This document shows, one piece after another, positions 42,189 through 51,980 of a stretch of 64,000 bases of DNA. Under the pieces are notes generated by a model that did no database searches, was not told the DNA's origin, and was given only the letters and a program-made list of their open reading frames with translations. The position numbers were made by a program, and so were the translations under genes. The stretch comes from JACCWP01 sp963801045. GTDB taxonomy: Bacteria > Actinomycetota > Actinomycetes > Propionibacteriales > Nocardioidaceae. Each line of letters starts with the position of its first letter. The first letter of the stretch is position 1. The DNA is taken from contig CAWDDC010000001.1 of assembly GCA_963801045.1 (NCBI GenBank), positions 248,001 through 312,000 of the forward strand, given 5' to 3'.

Positions 42189-44169
42189 GTGAGCACCGAC
42201 GTGACCGACCAGACCCCCGCGCCGCGCGGCGACGCCGCCAAGGGCGCCGGTGTGACCCGCGACGTGACCGAGCGGGAGGCGCGCGAGGTCGCCGAGGCGG
42301 CACGGCAGACCGACTGGAGCCGCCCGAGCTTCGCCAAGGAGCTCTACCTGGGCCGCTTCGACCTGTCCCTGATCCACCCGCACCCGCGCACCGACGCCGA
42401 CGACCGGGTCCGCGGCGAGGAGTTCCTCACCCGGCTGCGCGCCTACTGCGAGACCCTCGACGGCAACGTGATCGAGCGGGACGCGCAGATCCCCGACGAC
42501 TACCTCAAGGGCCTGGCCGAGCTCGGCGTGTTCGGGATGAAGATCCCGCGCGAGTACGGCGGCCTCGGCCTGTCGATGAGCTACTACGGCAAGGCGCTGA
42601 TGCTGGTCGGGTCGGTGCACCCGAGCCTCGGCGCGCTGGTGTCGGCGCACCAGTCGATCGGCGTGCCCGAGCCGGTGAAGATGTTCGGCACCGAGGAGCA
42701 GAAGCAGGAGTTCCTGCCCCGCTGCGCCGAGGGCGCGATCACCGCGTTCCTGCTGACCGAGCCCGACGTCGGCTCCGACCCGGCCCGGATGGCGGCCACC
42801 GCGACGCCGACCGACGACGGCGAGGCGTACCTGCTCGACGGCGTGAAGCTGTGGACCACCAACGGCGTCATCGCCGAGCTCGTGGTCGTGATGGCGCGGG
42901 TGCCCAAGGCGGAGGGCGGCAAGGGCGGCATCACCGCGTTCGTCGTGGAGTCGGACTCCCCCGGCATCACCGTCGAGAACCGCAACGCGTTCATGGGCCT
43001 GCGCGGGCCTGGAGAACGGCGTCACCCGGTTCCACCAGGTGCGGGTGCCGGCCGCCAACCGGCTCGGCCGGGAGGGCGAGGGGCTCAAGATCGCCCTGAC
43101 CACGCTGAACACCGGCCGGCTGTCGATCCCGGCGATGTGCGCCGCGGGCGGCAAGTGGTGCCTCAAGATCGCCCGCGAGTGGTCCCGCGAGCGGGTGCAG
43201 TGGGGCCGCCCGGTCGGCGGGCACGCGGCCGTCGCGCAGAAGGTGTCGTTCATCGCGGCCACGACGTTCGGGCTGGAGGCGGTGCTCGAGCTGTCCGCCG
43301 AGCTGGCCGACGCCGGCACCAAGGACATCCGGATCGAGGCCGCGCTGGCGAAGCTGTGGTCCAGCGAGATGGCCTGGCTGGTCGCCGACGAGCTGGTGCA
43401 GATCCGCGGCGGGCGCGGCTACGAGACGGCCGACTCGATGGGGGCCCGCGGCGAGCGGGCGGTGCCCGCCGAGCAGGTCCTGCGCGACCTGCGGATCAAC
43501 CGGATCTTCGAGGGCTCGACCGAGATCATGCACCTGCTGATCGCCCGCGAGGCGGTCGACGCGCACCTGGCCGCGGCGGGCGACCTGGCCTCGGCCGACG
43601 CCGACATGGGGGCCAAGGCCAGGGCGGCGGTCAAGGCCAGCGGCTTCTACGCCAAGTGGCTGCCGCAGCTGGTCACCGGCAAGGGCACGGTGCCGACCTC
43701 GTACAGCGAGTTCGGCCGGCTGGCCAGGCACCTGCGCTTCGTCGAGCGGTCGTCGCGCAAGCTGGCCCGGCAGACCTTCTACGGCATGAGCCGCTGGCAG
43801 GCCGGGCTCGAGCACCGGCAGGGCTTCCTCGGCCGGATCGTCGACATCGGCGCGGAGCTGTTCGCGATGGCGGCCGCCTGCTCGCGGGCGGAGATGCTGC
43901 GTGCGGACGACGCAGCGCAGGGCGACGCGGCCTACGAGCTCGCCGACGCGTTCTGCGCGCAGTCGCGGGTGCGGGTCGAGGAGCTGTTCGACGGGCTGTG
44001 GCGCAACACCGACGACGTCGACCGCCGGGTCGCTCGCCGCACTCTCGACGGCGCCTACCTGTTCCTCGAGGAGGGCGTCATCGACCAGTCCGAGGGCACC
44101 GGCCCCTGGATCGCCTCCTGGGCGCCCGGCGAGTCGACCGCCACCAACGTCGCCCGCCGCTACCGCTGA
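42189..44169 (+). CDS. Long-form acyl-CoA dehydrogenase (FadE/VLCAD-like), one extra base
   Basis: About 659 residues, longer than the usual 390, with a C-terminal extension as in VLCAD/ACAD9 and actinobacterial FadE enzymes. FAD contacts FLLTEPDVGSDPARM and WTTNGVIAE, catalytic Glu in the FEGSTEIMHLLIAREA loop near residue 445, and IRGGRGYETADSM before it. It carries out the first step of fatty-acid beta-oxidation with electron transfer to ETF. GTG start at 42189 follows GAAGGGA. Extra G near 43012 (CGCGGGCCTGG, expected CGCGGCCTGG). The 3' end overlaps the convergent EEP gene by ten bases. Confidence 0.92.
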
Positions 44170-44940
44170 CCCTGGCTCAGCCCGAGGTCCAGCACCGCGC
44201 ACACCGGCAGGTGGTCGCTGGCCGGCTGCTTCCCGTCGGGGTACGTGCCGACGGCTCGCGCGCAGCGTCGTCACGTCCGGCGTGGTGAGGATCCAGTCGA
44301 TCCGGTCACCGTCGGGCACCGGCGGCCGGTAGTCGGCGAACGTCCCGTACGCCGGACCGCGCTCGGCCGCAGCCGCCCAGCTGTCGACGAACGGACCACG
44401 CGCGACCAGCCGCTCGTGCACCGCCCCACCGGCCGGCTCGTTGAAGTCGCCGGTCAGCACCACCGGCACGCCCGGTTCGCGCGGAGTGCGCTCGCACCAG
44501 CAGCTCGGCCGACCGCACCCGGGCATCGGCGTCGAACGCCTCGAGGTGGGTGTTGACAGCGTGCAGCTCCCGACCGGTCCGTACGTCGGCGAAGCGCACC
44601 CAGGTGACCATCCGCGGCCACTCGCCGCCCCAGGTGCGCGACCCGGGGACGTCCGGGCGTGTCGGAGAGCCAGTAGTGCCCGTGCGCGCGCGCCGCCAGC
44701 CGCTCGGTGTCGTACCAGACCGCCATCGCCTCTCCGCCACCGTCGGCGTCCCGCCCGCGGGAGACGCACGACGTAGCGGGCAGGCAGGTCGGCCGCCACG
44801 TCGCGCAGCTGGCCGGGCAGCCCCTCCTGGGTGCCGAGCAGGTGCGGCGAATCGCGGCGCAGCAGCGCGGCCACCGCCGGACGGCGGGCCGCCCACGGGT
44901 GCGGCGGGTCGTCGCTCGCGTACCGCAGGTTGAGCGTCAT
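44160..44940 (-). CDS. Endonuclease/exonuclease/phosphatase-family protein, four extra bases
   Basis: About 259 residues. MTLNLRYASDDPPHPWAAR at the start, LLGTQEGLPGQL (catalytic Glu), MAVWYDTERL, HAVNTHLEAFDADARVRSAE, VVLTGDFNEPAGG and DRIDWILTTPDVTT, then KQPASDHLPVCAVLDL (catalytic Asp-His), in the right order. So the metal and catalytic residues of the DNase I-like fold are all there. Such actinobacterial proteins hydrolyse phosphodiesters or phosphates of unknown substrates. Extra bases near 44755, 44657, 44487 and 44263. The TAG at 44160-44162 lies inside the acyl-CoA dehydrogenase end. Confidence 0.87.
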
Positions 44941-44954
44941 CACCCGCAGCCCGC

Positions 44955-45008
44955 CCGAGTTGTCACCGCCTCGTTGAGCCATGGGTCGACGAGACGGTGA
45001 CAACTCGG
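44955..45008. repeat. 54-bp near-palindrome with 20-bp arms
   Basis: The left arm (44955-44974, beginning CCGAGTTGTCACC) and right arm (44989-45008, ending GGTGACAACTCGG) pair over 20 bases with one mismatch. The 14-base centre TGAGCCATGGGTCG is itself nearly symmetrical. The element fills the space between the VOC gene stop (45016) and the EEP gene start (44940) on the minus strand. It could end VOC transcription, be a protein-binding site, or be a dispersed palindromic repeat. Confidence 0.75.
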
Positions 45009-45015
45009 TGGGTGG

Positions 45016-45390
45016 CTAGGCGGGCGGGGCCTTGAGGACGCCGATCACGTGTCCCTCGGGGTCGGCGAACTGGCCGATGGTGAGCCCCTCCATCACCTCG
45101 TCGGGGCCGAACAGCCGCCGCCCGCCGAGGCTCTCGGCCTGCGCCAGGGTGGCCTCGACGTCGGGCACCTCGACGTAGAAGGTGACGTAGCCGTCCATGC
45201 CCGGCTGCGCGGAGGCGACGCCGCCGCCGATTCCGGTGCCGTCCGCCGTTGTGTTGCCCTCGCGGCTGACCATGCCGTAGTTCATCGAGTTGTCGGAGTC
45301 GATCTCCCACCCGAACAGCTCGCCGTAGTACGCCTGCAGCTTGGCGCCGTCGGTGCCGATGACCTCGAAGTGCACGACCGGGTTGCCCAT
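45016..45390 (-). CDS. VOC-family (glyoxalase-like) protein
   Basis: 124 residues, intact. Two beta-alpha-beta-beta-beta repeats: VVHFEVIGTDGAKLQAYYGE with LFGWEI, and VTFYVEVPDVEATLAQAESL with GGRRLFGPDEV, ending FADPEGHVIGVLK. Start fixed at ATG 45388-45390 by AGGAG upstream. The VOC fold binds a metal or a small ligand; putative ligands are His in VVHFEV and Glu in DPEGH, but substrate is unknown. Confidence 0.88.
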   Translation of the reverse strand: MGNPVVHFEVIGTDGAKLQAYYGELFGWEIDSDNSMNYGMVSREGNTTADGTGIGGGVASAQPGMDGYVTFYVEVPDVEATLAQAESLGGRRLFGPDEVMEGLTIGQFADPEGHVIGVLKAPPA

Positions 45391-45587
45391 GGTGACTCCT
45401 TCCCGCGCCGACCGCGCGGTCCGGTGGATGTGGATGGTCACGGAGAAGACTCCGCCCGCCCGGTCCCGAGTGCAATCCCCACCGAACCGCCGGCACCACG
45501 TGCGTGAGCCGAGACAGGGCTGGCACCGATGCCCCTGCGGGTGTTGTCTTCGGTACGTACCCTGCCCCGACGTGAGGAGAGCGCACG

Positions 45588-47424
45588 ATGAGCCAGACCG
45601 TCGACACCGCGTCGATGCCGGCCGACCCCGTCGGCAGTGACGGGGCCTCCGCGCGGATCGCGTCGTGGTTGAGCGAGTTCGAGGCCGCGCTGGCCGACCG
45701 CGACGTCGAGCGGGCGGCGGGCATGTTCGCCACCACCTGCTTCTGGCGCGACCTGGTCGCGTTCACCTGGAACATCCGCACCGTCGAGGGCCGGGAGGGC
45801 GTCGCCGACCTGCTCGGCGAGACGCTCGAGCGGGTCGCCCCGCACGGGTTCCACGTCACGGAGCCGCCGGACCGGGCCGACGGGGTGACGTCGGCGTGGA
45901 TCGAGTTCGAGACCGCCGTGGGTCGCGGCCGCGGGCACCTGCGACTCGTCGACGAGGGCGCGTGGACGCTGCTCACCACGCTGTACGAGCTCAAGGGCCA
46001 CGAGGAGCCGCGCGGGCAGGCGCGGCCGCGAGGGGCCGAGCACGGCATCAACCGCGAGCGCGAGACGTGGCTCGACCGGCGCGAGCGCGAGGCCGCGGAG
46101 CTCGGCTACGAGACCCAGCCGTACGCGCTGGTGGTCGGCGGTGGCCAGGGTGGCATCGCCCTGGGCGCGCGGCTGCGCCAGCTCGGCGTGCCGACGATCA
46201 TCATCGACAAGCACTCCGCGGCCGGGTGACCAGTGGCGCGGCCGCTACAAGTCGCTGTGCCTGCACGACCCGGTCTGGTACGACCACCTGCCCTACATCA
46301 AGTTCCCGGAGAACTGGCCGGTGTTCTCCCCCAAGGACAAGATCGCCGACTGGCTCGAGTCCTACACCCGGGTGATGGAGCTCAACTACTGGACCAACAC
46401 CGAGGCCAAGAGCGCGACGTACGACGCCGACGCCGGCGAGTGGACGGTGACCGTCGAGCGCGAGGGCAACCCGGTCGTGCTGCGACCGAAGCAGCTGGTG
46501 CTCGCCACCGGCATGTCCGGCAAGCCGAACGTGCCCGAGCTGCCGGGCCAGGACGTCTTCCGCGGCGACCAGCACCACTCCTCGGCGCACCCCGGCCCGG
46601 ACGCGTACGCGGGCAAGAAGTGCGTCGTGGTCGGGTCGAACAACTCCGCCTTCGACATCTGCGGCGCGCTGTGGGAGAACGGCGCCGACGTGACGATGGT
46701 GCAGCGCTCGTCCACGCACATCGTCCGCTCGGACACGCTGATGGACATCGGGCTCGGCGCGCTCTACTCCGAGGAGGCGGTCGCGGGCGGCATGACCACG
46801 GAGAAGGCCGACATGGTCTTCGCCTCGCTGCCCTACCGGATCATGCACGAGTTCCAGATCCCGCTGTACGACCAGATGCGCGAGCGGGACAAGGACTTCT
46901 ACGAGCGGCTCGAGGCGTCCGGCTTCGACCACGACTGGGGCGACGACGGGTCCGGGCTGTTCATGAAGTACCTGCGGCGCGGCTCCGGCTACTACATCGA
47001 CGTGGGCGCCGCCGACCTCGTGGCGGACGGCAAGGTCAAGCTCGCCAAGGGCCAGGTCGACCACCTCACCGAGGACGCGGTGGTGCTCGCGGACGGCACC
47101 GAGCTGCCCGCAGACCTGGTCGTGTACGCCACCGGCTACGGCTCGATGAACGGCTGGGCCGCCGACCTGATCAGCCAGGAGGTCGCCGACAGGGTCGGCA
47201 AGTGCTGGGGCCTCGGCTCGGACACCACCAAGGACCCCGGCCCGTGGGAGGGCGAGCAGCGCAACATGTGGAAGCCCACCCAGCAGGAGGGGCTGTGGTT
47301 CCACGGCGGCAACCTGCACCAGTCGCGGCACTACTCGCTCTACCTGGCGCTGCAGCTCAAGGCGCGGGCCGAGGGCATCCCGACGCCGGTCTACGGGCTG
47401 CAGGAGGTGCACCACACGGCGTAA
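45588..47424 (+). CDS. Flavin-containing monooxygenase with N-terminal NTF2/SnoaL-like domain, one extra base
   Basis: About 611 residues. Residues 20-140 look like an NTF2/SnoaL-type cone (FEAALADRDVERAAGMFATT; CFWRDLVAFTWNIRTVEGRE). Then the FAD site YALVVGGGQGGIALGARLRQ near residue 185, the FMO/BVMO-type fingerprint VFRGDQHHSSAHPGPDAY near residue 320, the NADPH site KKCVVVGSNNSAFDICGALW and DLVVYATGYGSMNGWA. It should hydroxylate or oxidise a small organic molecule using NADPH and O2. GGAG lies before the ATG. An extra G near 46226 (GCCGGGTGACC, expected GCCGGTGACC) breaks the frame just after the FAD site. Confidence 0.87.
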
Positions 47425-47451
47425 GCCGATTCGACTGGGGGCGAATGCACG

Positions 47452-47697
47452 GTGGACGACCGGCAGCCGCGCGGCGTGGGCGGCTACCCCGCGTCGTCGA
47501 GCGCGCTCGGCCTGCGGATGGCGCTCGCGCTGTTCGGCCTCGTGGTCTGCGCGGCCCTGGCGGTATGGGCGTTCGCGGTCGACTCGCCGGTGGTCGGTGG
47601 CGTCGTGGCACTGTTCGCGGTGGTGGCTGCTGTCGACCTGATGGTCATCGTGCGACGCCGACGGACGCGGGCTCGTCGTACGGATGGGCGCCCGTAA
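47452..47697 (+). CDS. Small membrane protein, DUF6343-like
   Basis: 81 residues, GTG start. SSALGLRMALALFGLVVCAA with LAVWAFAV, then VVGGVVALFAVVAAVDLMVI form two membrane helices, followed by a basic tail RRRRTRARR. The SALGLRMALALFG segment resembles the actinobacterial DUF6343 group. It follows the monooxygenase by 27 bases on the same strand. Function unknown. Confidence 0.65.
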   Translation: MDDRQPRGVGGYPASSSALGLRMALALFGLVVCAALAVWAFAVDSPVVGGVVALFAVVAAVDLMVIVRRRRTRARRTDGRP

Positions 47698-47721
47698 CCG
47701 GACCTCGGGGGTCGTCGCCCA

Positions 47722-47771
47722 AACTCCCATGTCAGGGGTGGATGGCCTCATGCGCTGGTGACATGGGAATT
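47722..47771. repeat. Long inverted repeat in the gap before the two-component operon
   Basis: The left arm AACTCCCATGTCA (47722-47734) and right arm TGACATGGGAATT (47759-47771) pair over 13 bases with one mismatch around a 24-base loop. It sits 25 bases after the small membrane gene, so it may act as a terminator of that transcript, or as a binding site upstream of the histidine kinase gene. Confidence 0.6.
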
Positions 47772-47808
47772 CACCAGCAAGCCCCCTGCCGTCCGCCGTA
47801 GCCAAATA

Positions 47809-47829
47809 TCCCCCACGCGAGGGAGGCAG
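47809..47829. promoter_or_regulatory. Box shared by the kinase and MMPL promoters (copy 1)
   Basis: The site matches 49697-49717 at 19 of 21 positions; the consensus core is CCCCCRCGCGAGSGAGGCAG. It ends 30 bases before the histidine kinase ATG. Two copies upstream of a two-component system and of the next transport gene suggest an operator for the response regulator, with autoregulation. Confidence 0.65.
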
Positions 47830-47858
47830 CGCGCCCCGCCGACTGGAAGACTCCCGGC

Positions 47859-49027
47859 ATGGCGTCCCTCCCGGTGTCACGCGCCCGGCTCGAGCTGCTG
47901 GCCGACGTCGCCCTGGCGGCGGCGGTGCTGCTGCTCTCGCTGCTGCCGCTGCTGCGCGTCGAGGACTGCGACTGCGACTCGGTCCCCGGCTGGGGCTTCG
48001 CGCTGGTGGTCGTGCAGGCGGTGGTGCTGCTGTGGCGGCGCCGCTACCCGGTGCCGGTCGCGTTCGCGAGCGGGGCGCTGGCCACGGTCTACGGGCTCTC
48101 CTCCCTGCCCGACCCGGCGGTCCCGTACGCGGGGCTGGTCGGTCTCTACAGCGTCGCGGCGTACGGGTCGCGATGGTGGGCGTGGGCCACGGCCGTCATC
48201 GCCGCGGTCACCATCGGCATCGCGATGACCGTGGACGCGACCGCCGACGTGCAGGACGTGGCGGTCAACTACCTGCTGTTCGCCGCCGCGTGGGTGCTCG
48301 GCGACGGCACCCGCACCCGCCGGGAGCGGGCCGGCGAGCTGGAGGAGCGTGCCGCGCAGGCCGAGCGCACCCGTGCCGCCGAGGCGGAGCGCGCCGTCGT
48401 CGAGGAACGCAACCGCATCGCCCGGGAGATGCACGACGTGGTCGCCCACCACGTGAGCCTGATGGTGGTGCAGGCGGAGGCAGGTCCGGTCGCCGTCGGA
48501 CGCAACCCGGAGCAGGCGGTGCAGGCGTTCGACTCGATCAGCGCGACCGGCAAGCAGGCGATGGCCGAGATGCGCCGGCTGCTCGGGGTGCTGCGTCAGG
48601 ACGGCAGCGCGGAACGGGCGCCACGGCCGGGCCTCGACCAGCTGTCGGCGCTGGTCGAGGGCGTCCGCGCCGCCGGGCTCGACCGTCGACCTCCAGGTCG
48701 AGGGCGAGCCACGCCCGCTGCCGTCGTCGGTCGACCTGTCGGCCTACCGGCTGCTGCAGGAGGCGCTGACCAACGTGTCGCGGCACGCCGGGCCCGCGCA
48801 GGTCAGGGTGCAGGTGACGTACGCACCCGACGCGCTGCTGCTGGACGTCGTCGACGACGGTGTCGGGAGCAGCCGGCAGGTCGGAGCCCGGCGGGCACGG
48901 CCTGGTGGCGATGCGCGAACGCGTCGCGCTGGTCGGCGGCACCCTCGACGTCGGACCGCGCGACGGCGGCGGCTGGGCGGTGTCGGCACGACTGCCCGCC
49001 GCTGCCGACCAGGTGGTGTCGCCGTGA
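47859..49027 (+). CDS. Sensor histidine kinase (NarL/LytS-type HisKA_3), two extra bases
   Basis: About 388 residues. Four to five N-terminal membrane helices (LADVALAAAVLLLSLLPLLR through VNYLLFAAAWVLGDG), a short coiled coil RAGELEERAAQAERTRAAEA, then the phospho-acceptor motif ERNRIAREMHDVVAHHVSLM near residue 190 and an HATPase domain with LLQEALTNVSRHAGPAQVRV and GGHGLVAMRERVALVGGTLD. No large extracellular sensor, so it probably senses the membrane state. Extra bases near 48686 and 48895. The stop overlaps the response regulator start by four bases (GTGA). Confidence 0.92.
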
Positions 49028-49692
49028 CGGTGCGGGTGCTGCTGGTCGACGACCAGGCACTGGTGCGGGCGGGCTTCCGGATGATCCTGGAGGCGCAGGA
49101 CGACATCGAGGTCGTCGGCGAGGCGGGCGACGGCAAGGAGGCCGTCGCGCTCGCGCGTACGCACCGACCCGACGTCGTCCTGATGGACGTCCGGATGCCG
49201 GTGATGGACGGCATCGAGGCGACCCGCGTGGTCGTGGCGGAGCAGCCGGCCACCCGGGTGCTGGTGCTGACGACGTTCGACCTCGACGAGTACGTCTACG
49301 ACGCGCTGCTGGCCGGCGCGAGCGGCTTCCTGCTCAAGGACGTGGGACGCGACGACCTGGTCGCCGCGGTGCGGGTGGTGGCCTCCGGCGACGCGTTGCT
49401 GGCGCCGTCGGTGACCCGGCGGCTGCTGGCCGACTTCACCCGCAGCCGCGCGACGCGTACCGAACCGTCCGGCGACGACCCCACCCTCGCCTCCCTCACC
49501 GGGCGCGAGCGGGACACCCTCGACCTGCTCGCCCGGGGCATGTCCAACGCGCAGATCGCTGCCGAGCTGGTGGTGAGCGAGCACACCGTGAAGACCCATG
49601 TGGGCAACGTCTTCCTCAAGCTCGGGCTGCGCGACCGGGTGCACGCGGTGATCTACGCCTACGAGCACGGCGTCGTGCGACCCAGCTCCTGA
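49024..49692 (+). CDS. Response regulator, NarL/FixJ family
   Basis: 222 residues, intact, GTG start. Receiver domain: LLVDDQALVRAGF (acidic pocket), phospho-acceptor Asp in PDVVLMDVRMPVMDG near residue 55, Thr in LVLTTFDLDEYV and Lys in GFLLKDVGRDD. C-terminal LuxR-type helix-turn-helix SLTGRERDTLDLLARGMSNA and SEHTVKTHVGNVFLKLGLRD. Partner of the kinase just upstream. Promoter boxes at 47809 and 49697 suggest it controls its own operon and the MMPL gene. Confidence 0.95.
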   Translation: MTVRVLLVDDQALVRAGFRMILEAQDDIEVVGEAGDGKEAVALARTHRPDVVLMDVRMPVMDGIEATRVVVAEQPATRVLVLTTFDLDEYVYDALLAGASGFLLKDVGRDDLVAAVRVVASGDALLAPSVTRRLLADFTRSRATRTEPSGDDPTLASLTGRERDTLDLLARGMSNAQIAAELVVSEHTVKTHVGNVFLKLGLRDRVHAVIYAYEHGVVRPSS

Positions 49693-49696
49693 CACC

Positions 49697-49717
49697 TCCC
49701 CCGCGCGAGCGAGGCAG
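49697..49717. promoter_or_regulatory. Box shared by the kinase and MMPL promoters (copy 2)
   Basis: Starts five bases after the response regulator stop and 112 bases before the MMPL gene start. Identical to 47809-47829 at 19 of 21 positions (differences A/G and G/C). Its flanks CACCT and AGGTG are inverted, making the site part of a larger symmetrical element at 49693-49720. Confidence 0.65.
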
Positions 49718-49725
49718 GTGGCCGT

Positions 49726-49743
49726 CTCCCCCGCCCGGGGGAG
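49726..49743. promoter_or_regulatory. Perfect inverted repeat in the MMPL promoter region
   Basis: CTCCCCCG-CC-CGGGGGAG: two 8-bp arms around a 2-bp centre. It repeats the TCCCCCG start of the boxes at 47809 and 49697 and may be a second, fully symmetrical binding site, or a short terminator for the two-component operon. Confidence 0.5.
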
Positions 49744-49790
49744 GCCGAAGTCCGGTCCCGCGGGCGATCCGCGGCAGGGGGTCGCGTCCC

Positions 49791-49796
49791 TAGCGT
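49791..49796 (+). promoter_or_regulatory. Probable -10 element of the MMPL gene
   Basis: TAGCGT fits TANNNT and lies 33 bases before the ATG at 49829, leaving room for a short leader with GGGAG seven bases before the start. It lies downstream of the two symmetrical boxes, as expected for an activator-controlled promoter. No clear -35. Confidence 0.4.
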
Positions 49797-49828
49797 CGAC
49801 AGCAGTCGAGTCGCTCTGGGAGCCCACC

Positions 49829-51980
49829 ATGTTGCTGCGCATCGCATCCTTCAGCCACCACCACCGCGGGTTCGTGCTCGCCCTCTGGCTCGCCGTCCTG
49901 GTGGGCGGGTTCGCGGCCGCACCGTCGCTGTTCGGCGCGCTCAGCTCCGACGTCGGCGACATCGACGACACCGAGGCCGCACGGGCCGACCAGGCCCTGT
50001 GGGAGGCGGCGCCGAACGGCGAGGAGATCTACGCCGTCGTCGACGGGCTGCCGGCCACCGACGCGGCACTGCGGCACGAGGTCGACGCCGCCGCACGTCG
50101 GCTCGATGCGATGCCCGGGATCGCGGAGGTACGCACCCCGTGGAACGGCGGCGGCGAGACCCCCGACCCGGCCGCGGTCGCGACCGACGGACAGGCCGTC
50201 GTCATCGGCGTACAGGCCGAGCCCACCGACACCGGCGAGGACGCGCTCGAGGACGCGACCGACGTGCTGCGCGGCATCGACGCGCCGCGGGTCATGGTCG
50301 GCGGCGAGGTCCTGCTGGACGAGGAGATGGAGGAGCAGGCGGCCGCCGACCTCGCCCGCGCGGAGCTGCTGACCACGCCGGTGGTGCTGGTGCTGCTGCT
50401 GGTGATCTTCGGCGGCATCGTGGCGGCGGGTCTGCCGGTGATCGTGGCGACAGTCGGGGTGGCGGCGACGCTCGGCATGCTGTTCGTGGCGAGCACGGTG
50501 CTCGACGTGTCGGTCTACTCGATCAACGTCATCACGATGCTGGGCCTCGGCCTCGCCGTCGACTATGCCTTGCTGCTGGTGTCGCGGTTCCGCGAGGAGC
50601 GGGCGGTCGACCCGGACGTCGAGGGTGCGTTCCTGCGTACGTACGCGACGGCCGGCCGGACGGTGGCGTTCTCCGGGCTGACGGTGGCGGCGGCGCTGGC
50701 GGGGCTGCTCGCGTTCCCCGACGACTTCCTGCGCTCGATGGGGCTCGCCGGGCTCGCCGTCGTGCTGCTCGACCTGGTGGCGGCGCTGACGCTGCTGCCG
50801 GCGCTGCTGTCCTGGGCAGGGCACCGGATCCGCCCGGCCACCGGGCCGGGGCGGGGCGCGGGGGTCATCGCCGGGATCGGGCACGCGGTGCGCGGGCGCC
50901 GGATCACCGTCGTGGTGGTCGCGACCGTGCTGCTGGCGCTGGCGGCCACGCCGTTCCTCGGCGTGCGCTACGCCGACCCGGACGAGCGTTCGCTGCCGGC
51001 CTCGTCGGACAGCCGTGAGCTCGCCGAGCTGGCCACCGACCGGTTCGGCACCCGCGCCGATCTGGAGCCGCTGACCGTGGTGGCCGACGGGACGGTGCCG
51101 GCGGCCGAGCTGGAGGCGTACGTCGACCTCCCTGCGCGACCTCGACGGCGTGCGCTCGGTGTCGGTCCGCGACGACGCGCCCGGGCTGACCGTGGTCGAC
51201 GTGCTGCCCGAGGGCTCCAGCCAGGGGCCGACGGCGATGCGGCTGGTCGACGAGCTGCGCGACCACGCGGCCCCCGCGCCGGTGCAGGTGACCGGCGACG
51301 CCGCCGAACTGGCCGACTACGAGTCCGCGATCCGCGACCGGCTGCCGGTGGCGCTCGCGATCGTGGCGCTGGCGACGTTCGTGCTGCTGTTCCTGTTCAC
51401 CGGCTCGGTGCTGATCCCGCTGAAGGCGATCGTGATGAACGTGCTGAGCCTCGGCGCCAGCCTCGGCGCGCTGGTGTGGGTGTTCCAGGAGGGTCACCTC
51501 GGCGGGCTGGTGGGCACCGAGGCGCTGGGCAGCCTGAGCATCACCACACCGGTGCTGGTGTTCGCGATCGCGTTCGGCCTGTCGATGGACTACGAGGTGT
51601 TCCTGCTCGGGCGGATCGCGGAGGCGTGGCGGCGCACCGGCGACAACGACCGTGCGGTGGACGAGGGCCTGCGGAGCACGGCCGGCATCATCACCGCCGC
51701 CGCGCTGCTGATGATCGTGGTGTTCGCCGGCTTCGTCGCCGGCGGCTTCTCCCCGGTCAAGCAGGTCGGGCTGGGTCTCGTCGTGGCGGTCGCCGTCGAC
51801 GCCACCATCGTGCGGCTGATGCTGGTGCCGGCCGTGATGTCGCTGCTGGGCGAGGCGAACTGGTGGGCGCCCCCGTGGCTGCGGCGGCTGCACCGCCGGT
51901 TCGGGCTGCACGACGAGCCCCCCGCCGGGCCGGAGGCGGCCGCCCACTCCCGCGTGCACGTTTCACTGGGTACCCAGTGA
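49829..51980 (+). CDS. MMPL-family RND transporter, one extra base
   Basis: About 716 residues, 12 membrane segments in two repeats. N-terminal HHRGFVLALWLAVLVGGFAA, first soluble domain with ALWEAAPNGEEIYAVVDGLP, first helix bundle LGLGLAVDYALLLVSRFREE (proton-relay Asp-Tyr), second bundle FGLSMDYEVFLLGRIAEAW with the equivalent Asp-Tyr. These proteins export lipids, glycolipids or drugs. Extra C near 51131 (GACCTCCCTGCG, expected GACTCCCTGCG). The last codons and TGA at 51978-51980 lie inside a perfect palindrome. Context suggests membrane-stress control by the adjacent two-component system. Confidence 0.93.
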
